Of a DNA stretch of 64,000 nt, positions 57,241 through 64,000 are shown in pieces. The notes beneath the pieces are model-generated. The model was not told the origin of the DNA and did not search any database. It worked only from the letters and a program-made list of their open reading frames with translations. Position 1 is the first letter of the stretch, and the number at the start of each line of letters is the position of its first letter. The position numbers were made by a program, and so were the translations under genes. Location: positions 505,375,442-505,439,441 of the forward strand of contig NC_081410.1 in NCBI RefSeq assembly GCF_030272615.1, in the 5' to 3' direction. This stretch comes from Cryptomeria japonica (taxonomy: Eukaryota > Streptophyta > Pinopsida > Cupressales > Cupressaceae).

Positions 57241-59563
57241 TGTTGGTATTGTGTTGTCATTGATGTCAACCGGTATGGGATGACCACCAGTTGATGAGAT
57301 GTATGTGCAACACTGTTATAAAGGAGTACAAGATGTGATATCTGGGATATCACCTTGTGCTGCAGAACACCGGTAAAGGTAAAGAAGATGATCTCAGAAG
57401 TCATCAGTACACAAGGTAGTACCTGACTTGTGTGATGAGTTGAAGAAGTGTTTTGAGTGGTTTCTTGTGATGAAGAGGCAGAATATTACCTGAATCACAT
57501 CAACGCTGGAGGGAGAAGAATGAACTGATATGCTGTAAGGTTACAGAACATCGAGATTCTCACCAGATGAAGATGCAATCATCGTGAGAAGAAATGGTTG
57601 ACTATGAATGTGCTCACATTAGATAACATGTGCATGTCTGAGGAGATGTTGCACAAACATGGAATTCACATGAAGAGCATTGCAGGATGCAAAAGACAAG
57701 GTGTTACCTCATCTAGCAAGTGGAGCTTATCTCCTATTATGCATTGAGTGCATCATAGTTTGGAGAGATAAGAGTGAAGAGGTAAAGGAAAACACTTGAA
57801 GGCTTACATCGAATCTATCGGTGAATTGAAGGAATGCCCTATGTGCATGAGATCAGGGTTATGCACTAGACCAAAAGAGAAGGTATGATGCTAGTATAGA
57901 GGAAGTATGAAATGTTTGTCATCTTGACAAACCGGTTGTGATATAGTCAAAGATAATCAGGGAAAAGGCAAGGCTGAGTAGATGCAAATAGAGGAATCTA
58001 ACTTGACTGAAAGAAGATGGAGCCTTGAGAAGAATGATGACATGGTGTCATCAAGCATAGTAACCGGTATGTAAGTCTACCGGTTATATAAGCAAGATGT
58101 AGTTATAGAAGACCTCCCCATTGTGGGAATGAGCATACTTAGGACTTACCAGTCTGGAGACCGGTTTGAGAATTCCATCGATAGTTCAAGATGAGAGCAG
58201 ATATGATAAGGTAACCGGTAGAATGGTTGAGACTGGAAGAGTTAGCAAACCAGAAGAAGTAAGAAACCGTTAGGGTGGTTGGCCAACGATCCTACTTGGA
58301 CTGAATTGAAGTGCCAAGCTGGCATATTGTCAACATGGCAAACCTGAGTTTGGATAAAGATAGAATGTACATCGATAGGGTTGCTGCAGGGTTGGTCAAC
58401 TTTAATGAAAGACCACACAAATCATGAGACTTGCTGTAGAGCGATTGCAGGGGTTTGAGGCTTGAGTTCTGGAAGACAACTACGAGATAGCGAAGAGAAA
58501 CTGAGAAGATCAAGGCAATGAAGGAAACAACCTGACAAATCTTTTGTGATTGACCAAAAGATTAGCTATGAGGGTAAAAAGAAAATCACTAGGAATGAAA
58601 GGCGTGATCGAGGAGATGCAACTATGGTGGAGATGTGCATTTAGATGTCAGAAAGATTAGATCATGCAAGATCTGATTGGATTTGGTTTGCCTCAAGGAT
58701 GGTGAGAAAACCCTAACCACCTGAACTTTGAATTGGCTTTTGGCGAGAAATATGGGCTATAAGTAAAAAGGCCAAAGAGATTGTTTATTGCTGCTACATA
58801 GGGAGAATATTGTGTTGTTGCGAAGTGGTAGACTTTTGCTTGTAAGAACAAGATCAGCCAAGTGCTTAATGAGCATCTAAGAAGAGAGTGAGAGTGAACC
58901 TAGTTGAAGCCTTCAACCGGTTGGAGAGAAGAACCGGTAGTTCTTATGCCGACAAAGTGTGATACCGATGATGTGCTGAGAGTGAGGTGTAGATCCAATA
59001 GAAAATCAGCAGGTGTAGAGAAGGAAGAAGAGTGAGTCGGTAAAGGAGAGAAGGTACTTCACCAATAGAGTAAGAAATTTGATAAGGTTACAAGATTCAC
59101 TTGTAACATGATAACAACTTATGTATTTGAAGTTTATATTATGAATACTGAGTTGTAGCTTAGTGCAGGAGTTGGTGCTCCATGGATTGGTGCCCTAAAG
59201 TCAGGGGTTGGTGCTCATTTGGGTTGTAGCTCATAAATCAGGTAGGGGTTGGTGCTCCTTGGGTTGGTGCCGTAAACTTTGTAACTATGTTTTACTATGA
59301 GGTTGGATTGGAGCAGTAGACTCGAGCAACATTACTCACCGAGGTTTTTCCCATCTTGGGTTTTCCTCGTATATGCTGGTGTTATGTGATGCCTCCTTGT
59401 GTGTGTGTGTGTGTGTATTTGAATTAGGCTCATCACTAATCGGTAAGTCTGCACTGTGCTTGATTCACAAACCGGTGTCACTCACAAAAGATAGTTAAAA
59501 GGGAAAGTTTTGAGAACCACTAATTCACCCCCTCCCCCTCTCAGTGGTGCATTGTGTCTAACA
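57241..59563 (+). repeat. C3 5' LTR (2,323 bases)
   Basis: TGTTGGTATTGTG...CTAACA. TATATAA at 58085-58091. GGTTGGTGCT repeats at 59170-59265 and a short (GT)n at about 59397-59417. It aligns with 62392-64000 over the visible part. Confidence 0.92.
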
Positions 59564-59565
59564 AT

Positions 59566-59577
59566 TGGTATCAGAGA
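59566..59577 (+). other. C3 primer-binding site
   Basis: TGGTATCAGAGA, one base different at its end from the other Copia-type elements here, two bases after the LTR. Confidence 0.92.
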
Positions 59578-59636
59578 ATAGGTTCTCAATTAGAAGAGTG
59601 TTCTCCAACTTGGGTAGATTCTGACTTAAGGACACA

Positions 59637-61465
59637 ATGGTTTGTTTAGTATCTATCTCTGCTCCAGTATTTGATGGTTCAAATTTTTCTATCTGGAGTT
59701 GCAGAATGGAAGTTTTCCTATCCTCTATAGGATTTGATGTATGGATGTCAGTAGTAGATGGTCTCCCTAGAAAGGTCAGTTTTCCTACTAGATTTGTAGA
59801 AGAAAGAAGAAATTAGTGCAATGAAGAAGCCATGAAGGCTATTTTTTAGTGGACTCACCGGTGATGTCTCTTCACAGGTGGATAGGTGTAAAAAAACAAA
59901 GAGCTTATGGGAAAGATTGAAGAAGCTCTATGGAAATAAACCCTCAATAGTAGATCTTGTATTTGAAGGAAATATGAGAAATACATCTCATATTTATCTG
60001 GATGAGGAAGATGGATCTTCCTGCAGCCGCGATAGTAAAGAAGAAGGAGCTCAACTCTTTGTGGCTCAAGAACCTGAAAGTGGCTATACAACCACCACTC
60101 CTCAATAAGATGGGTTGAGAAATGATGATGAAGAAGAGGAAGACATGGCAGATAGCTCTTGCCATTAAGATCCCTTTGATGATGAAGAAGTAGGTGAAGT
60201 TGACCTTGAAGGAGAGCTTTTAAATACACTTGAAGAACTCAATAGAGTTAAAAGAGAATACAAGCTATTATAGAATGTTGCTATTGTGGAATAGAACCGG
60301 TTAGTCAAATGCCTTGAAGAATCAGAGAAATCCATCTCACAGTTGAAGACTTAGGCAAAAGACACCAAGGTATGCCGGTGTGAAGATCTAGCCTCTCAGC
60401 TAGAAATAAAAGACAAAAAACTTCAGTGGTTGCTTGAAGAAAAGAAAAGCCAGAGCTCTCCAGTTAGATGTGCTCCTTGAAAGAAGGTTGACCTAACCAC
60501 AACTAGAATGGATTTGCTGACAAAAGAAAAGATCAATGCTGCAAGGAGGAATCTTCATACAGATCTCAGAGGTAAGGGGAAGATGGGAGAAGAAAACCTC
60601 ATTGGAAGCAGGAAGATGAGGAAGCAACAAAGGAGACCTTCCACTGATAGAGGGCAAAGAATTGCTACCACCCATAGGGGAAGCGTGTGTGGGAGAAGAA
60701 GAAGAGATCAGATGAAAGATGTTCTTATAATGGATGACCAAGGGTCCATTCTCAAAAAGGAAAAGATGGGGATGCAAAATCGGCAAGATCTTCTCATGCA
60801 TTGCAAAGTAAACATGTAAGTCATATGCAATAATTTACCAGCTAATGTTTACATGTAATGCTTATGGCCATAAGGAAAGGGAATGTAGAAAGAGATCTAG
60901 AAAGAATAATGTAAGATCTCATAGAAATCATGCTTATGAGCAAAATGTATCCAGGAGTAGATACATGCATGTTCCCTCTCCCAGTTATGCAAATGTTGTT
61001 TGTCATAACTGCAACGGTCTTGGCCATAGAGGATTTGGATGCAGGAAGAAGAACTTGCAGTCACATGGAGGATGGTACAAAGGCTATGCTTTGCAAAAAG
61101 GTGCATACAGAGCATATGGAAATCAAAGATCTGCATGGAACCAAAGAAGAAATGTCCCTGCAGGAGCAAGAGGTCCACGGGTTTCAGTTGCTAGTTACAA
61201 CAACATGACCAAAAGAAGTTGGTCAAACCGACATGTAACAAGATTCCCCAGACATGAAGTCGAGATGGATGTTGTGTGTTACTATAGCACCGCTTCTGGC
61301 TGTAATGCTAAATCAGAAAGTGGGAGGACCTTTCAGCAGAAGAAGGAAAGACCTACTCCCAAGTCTGAAAATGGGAAGAAGAATGAGATGAAGCAGGTAT
61401 GGAGGAAGAAGATCATGGATGGTCACTGTGCATTCAAGGCACAAGTGATATCTCCTAAGGCCTAA
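59637..61465 (+). pseudogene. C3 gag-like protein with coiled coil and zinc knuckles
   Basis: From ATG 59637, APVFDGSNFSIWSCRMEVFL opens a UBN2-type gag domain. A one-base T insertion near 59845 shifts the frame, which then runs to 60819 (DVSSQVDRCKKTKSLWERLKKLYG, completing the domain) with TAG and TAA stops. An acidic stretch and a coiled coil (ELLNTLEELNRVKREY, LASQLEIKDKKLQWLLEEKK) follow. Another frameshift before 60845 leads to two knuckles: FTCNAYGHKEREC, whose first Cys is Met, and CHNCNGLGHRGFGC, complete. The frame ends TAA 61465. It would form the particle and bind RNA; all enzymes must come from another element. Confidence 0.8.
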
Positions 61466-62391
61466 AGGAGATGCGGGATCTTACAGGGAGCAACACACTT
61501 TGAAATAATCATTCACCCCCTTAGAGAAGAAGGCAACATGGAAGAAAGTGTTGTTGCCAGTATGAAAGGAGAAAATGTGTGTAGATGCTATCTTGACTAC
61601 ACACCTATAGATCTGTGATGGATCACCACTGCATGTGTCAAGAAGTAATGCTTAACAATTGATATCAAGTGTTAACCAATATGTGCAGAATGTTACCAGA
61701 ATGACTTCTAACAGGTACTTGCAGGTTATGTAAGACAATGAAGCTGGAAGTTCATTGCATTAGCCCCGATAGCTTGGAATGTGGAGTTCGTGTCTCATGA
61801 TCATGTCATAAGCTATGATGGATAAAATGGAGTTGAAGGATCATCAGATGATTACATATGAATAGCTAAACTAGTATATGGTGAAGATTGGAGTCCTGAT
61901 ACCGTACCTGACCGGAGGTAAGAACCTAGAGATGTATGACTCAGGGGGAGTTCAAGTGCTTGTGATGAAAAGCTGGCTTGCTTGAACTGATAAGAATGCT
62001 GACTGCCCAAACTGAAAGAGATGGAATTTGCAAAGGTGTTGTAGGTTGACCGATAGGAGAGAAATATTCACTGACACATCAACAATTGTTATCAGTCTTT
62101 CTTAGTTTCGGACCTGCATACTCAATTGGTGTCATTCGATGGTTAAGTTCCCCATCTCAAGTGCTGTGAATTGAGAAGATATAACAATCGGTGACTAGAT
62201 AACAAGTGGTATCTAAGGAAGTGTTACATCCAACAAAGACAAAGAGGAAGAAGGTTTTTGTCAGTGACCGGTACATACAAAGAGAAATGAGTATACTAAT
62301 AGCGCCCTTTGCTATTGTTGTCAAAGGGGGAGAAGGATACTATAGTATACTATATAATACATGTGTTGACATCAATGCCAAAGGGGGATAT
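61466..62391 (+). other. C3 3' untranslated region with polypurine tracts
   Basis: About 920 bases without a frame. An upstream AAAGGGGGAG lies at 62323-62332 and the terminal PPT AAAGGGGGATAT at 62380-62391. Confidence 0.75.
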
Positions 62392-64000
62392 TGTTGGCAT
62401 TGTGTTGTCATTGATGTCAACCGGTATGGGATGACCACCGGTTGATGAGATGTATGTGCAACACTATTATAAAGGAGTACAAGATGTGATATCTGGGATA
62501 TCACCTTGTGTTGCAGAACACCAATAAAGGTAAAGAAGATGATCTCAGAAGTCATCAGTACACAAGGTAGTACCTGACTTGTGTGATGAGATGAAGAAGT
62601 GTTTTGAGTGGTTGCTTGTGATGAGGAGGCAAAATGTTACCTGAATCACATCAACACTGGAGGGAGAAGAATGAACCGATATGCTGTAAGGTTACAGGAA
62701 CATCAGGATTCTCACTGGATGAAGATGCAGTCATCATGAGAAGCAATGGTTGACTATGAATGTGATCACATCAAATCACATGTGCCTGTCTGAGGAGATG
62801 ATGCACAAACAGGAAGTCACATGAAGAGCATTGCAGGATGCAGAAGATAAGGTGTTACCTCATCTAGCAAGTGGAGCTTATCTCCTATTCTGCATTGAGT
62901 GCATCATAGTTTGCAGAGATAAGAGTGAAGAGGTAAAGGAAAACACTTAAAGGATTACACCGAATCTATCGGTGAATTGAAGGAATGCCTTATTCGCATG
63001 AGATTAGGGTTATGCACCAGACCAGAAGAGAAGGCATGATGCCAGTATAGAGGAAGTATGAAATGTTTGTCATCTTGATAAACCGGTTGTGATATGGTCA
63101 AAGCTAATCAGGGAAAAGGCAAGACTGAGTAGATGCAAACATAGGAATCTGACCTGACTAAAAGAAGATGGAGCCTTGAGAAGAATGATGACATGGTGTC
63201 AACAAGCGTAGTAACCGATATGTAAGTCTATCGGTTATATAAGCAAGGTGCAGTTGTAGAAGACCTCCCCATTGTGGGAATGAGCATACTTAGGACTTAC
63301 CAGTCTAGAGACCGGTTTGAGAATTCCATCGACAGTTCAAGATGAGAGCAGATATGATAAGGTAATTGGTAGAATGGTTGAGACCAGAAGAGTTAGCAAA
63401 CTGGAAGAAGTAAGAAACCGTTAGGGTGGTTGGTTGGCGATCCTACTTGGATTGGCTTGAAGTGCCAAGTTGGCAGATTGTCAACATGGCAAACCCAAGT
63501 TTGGATAAAGATGGAATGTACATCGACAGGGTTACTATAGGGTTGGTTAGCTTTAATGAAAGACCACACAAATCACGGGACTTGTTGCAGAGTGATTGCA
63601 GGGGTTTGAGGCTCGAGGTTTGGAAGACAAGTACAAGCCAGCTAAGAGAAATTGAGAAGATAGAGGCGATGAAGGAAACAACCCGACAAATCTTTTGTGA
63701 TTGATCGAAGGATTATCTATAAGGGTAAAAAGAAAATCGCTAGGAATAAAAGGCATGATCGAGGAGATGGAAATATGGCGGAGATGTGCATTCAGATGTC
63801 AGAAAGATTAGATCGTGCAAGATCTGATTAGATTTGATTTGCCTCAAGGATGGTAAGGAAACCCTAACTGCCTGAACTTTGAATTGGATTTTGGTGGGAA
63901 ATCTGGTCTATAAGTAAAAAGGCCAAAGAGATTGTTTATTGCTGCTGCATAGGGAGAATATTGTGTTGTTGCGAAGTGGTAGAATTCTGCATGTAAGAAC
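62392..64000 (+). repeat. C3 3' LTR, cut by the window end
   Basis: Matches 57241 to about 58850. TATATAA at 63236-63242. A 92-codon frame at 63426-63704 is open here but has stops in the 5' LTR, so it is probably not a gene. Confidence 0.92.

Larger units (their letters stand above)
57241..64000 (+). mobile_element. C3: gag-only LTR retrotransposon with very long LTRs
   Basis: LTRs 57241-59563 (2,323 bases) and 62392 to beyond the window, primer site, polypurine tract, and an internal region of only 2.8 kb coding a gag-like protein without protease, integrase or RT. The layout corresponds to the gag-only (TR-GAG) class of non-autonomous plant elements. Inserted into the C2 5' LTR; the predicted 5-base target is ATAAG (57236-57240). 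Confidence 0.88.

Noticed and set aside
63426-63704. 92-codon frame in the C3 3' LTR as a gene
   Set aside because: The matching part of the 5' LTR (about 58270-58550) has several stops, and it has no recognisable domain.
57241-64000. Direct repeats as a segmental duplication
   Set aside because: TG...CA ends, primer site and PPT show they are LTRs.

Overview
The window looks like intergenic DNA from a large, repeat-rich plant nuclear genome. I suspect a gymnosperm (conifer-type) because of the long LTRs, the initiator-Met-primed Copia elements and the plant-type LINE, but nothing here fixes the species. I see no intact host gene, rRNA, functional tRNA or CRISPR array. Almost everything readable is transposable element, and every coding region is broken by stops or frameshifts.

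Layout. (1) 1-14604: a Ty3/Gypsy-class element on the minus strand (called G1), with a 3' LTR cut by the window start, a 5' LTR at 13013-14604, and a coding region holding a repeat-rich gag-position protein and a retropepsin but no reverse transcriptase. Sitting in it at 1316-9146 is a plus-strand, non-autonomous LTR retrotransposon (E1). (2) 15531 to about 29760 (possibly to 32821): a plant LINE on the plus strand (DUF4283-like ORF1; endonuclease, RT, zf-RVT and RNase H in ORF2), split inside RNase H by a second, minus-strand copy of the E family (E2, 21369-29061) with a 6-bp target duplication. (3) 29757-38250: long dinucleotide tracts, an unidentified ORF at 30588-31319, a poly(A)-ended LINE-like tail, a large AT palindrome, a hAT transposase pseudogene (34997-36998) and a minus-strand LTR fragment. 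(4) 38257-40683: a duplicated block with a tRNA-like T-arm, an LTR fragment and degenerate internal sequence. (5) 40684-48513: a full-length Copia element (C1) with both LTRs, primer site, polypurine tract and a perfect 5-bp target duplication. (6) 49402-50665: the 3' LTR end of another Gypsy-like element, interrupted by a minus-strand Copia (C2, from 50666). C2's 5' LTR is itself interrupted at 57241 by a gag-only element (C3) with LTRs over 2.3 kb, which runs off the window.

The E family (E1 and E2) is the most interesting content. Two independently inserted copies share a gag-like protein with coiled coil and five CCHC knuckles, plus a frame of about 1,120 codons of unknown function, and carry no protease, integrase or RT. 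They must be mobilised in trans. E1, E2, C1, C2 and C3 all share the same primer site and TG...CA ends, and each carries extra G-rich polypurine tracts upstream of the LTR. Together they look like one autonomous Copia-type lineage (C1, C2) and at least two parasitic families (E, C3). Several stop-codon differences between copies fall at glutamine codons, which suggests decay by C-to-T change in silenced DNA.
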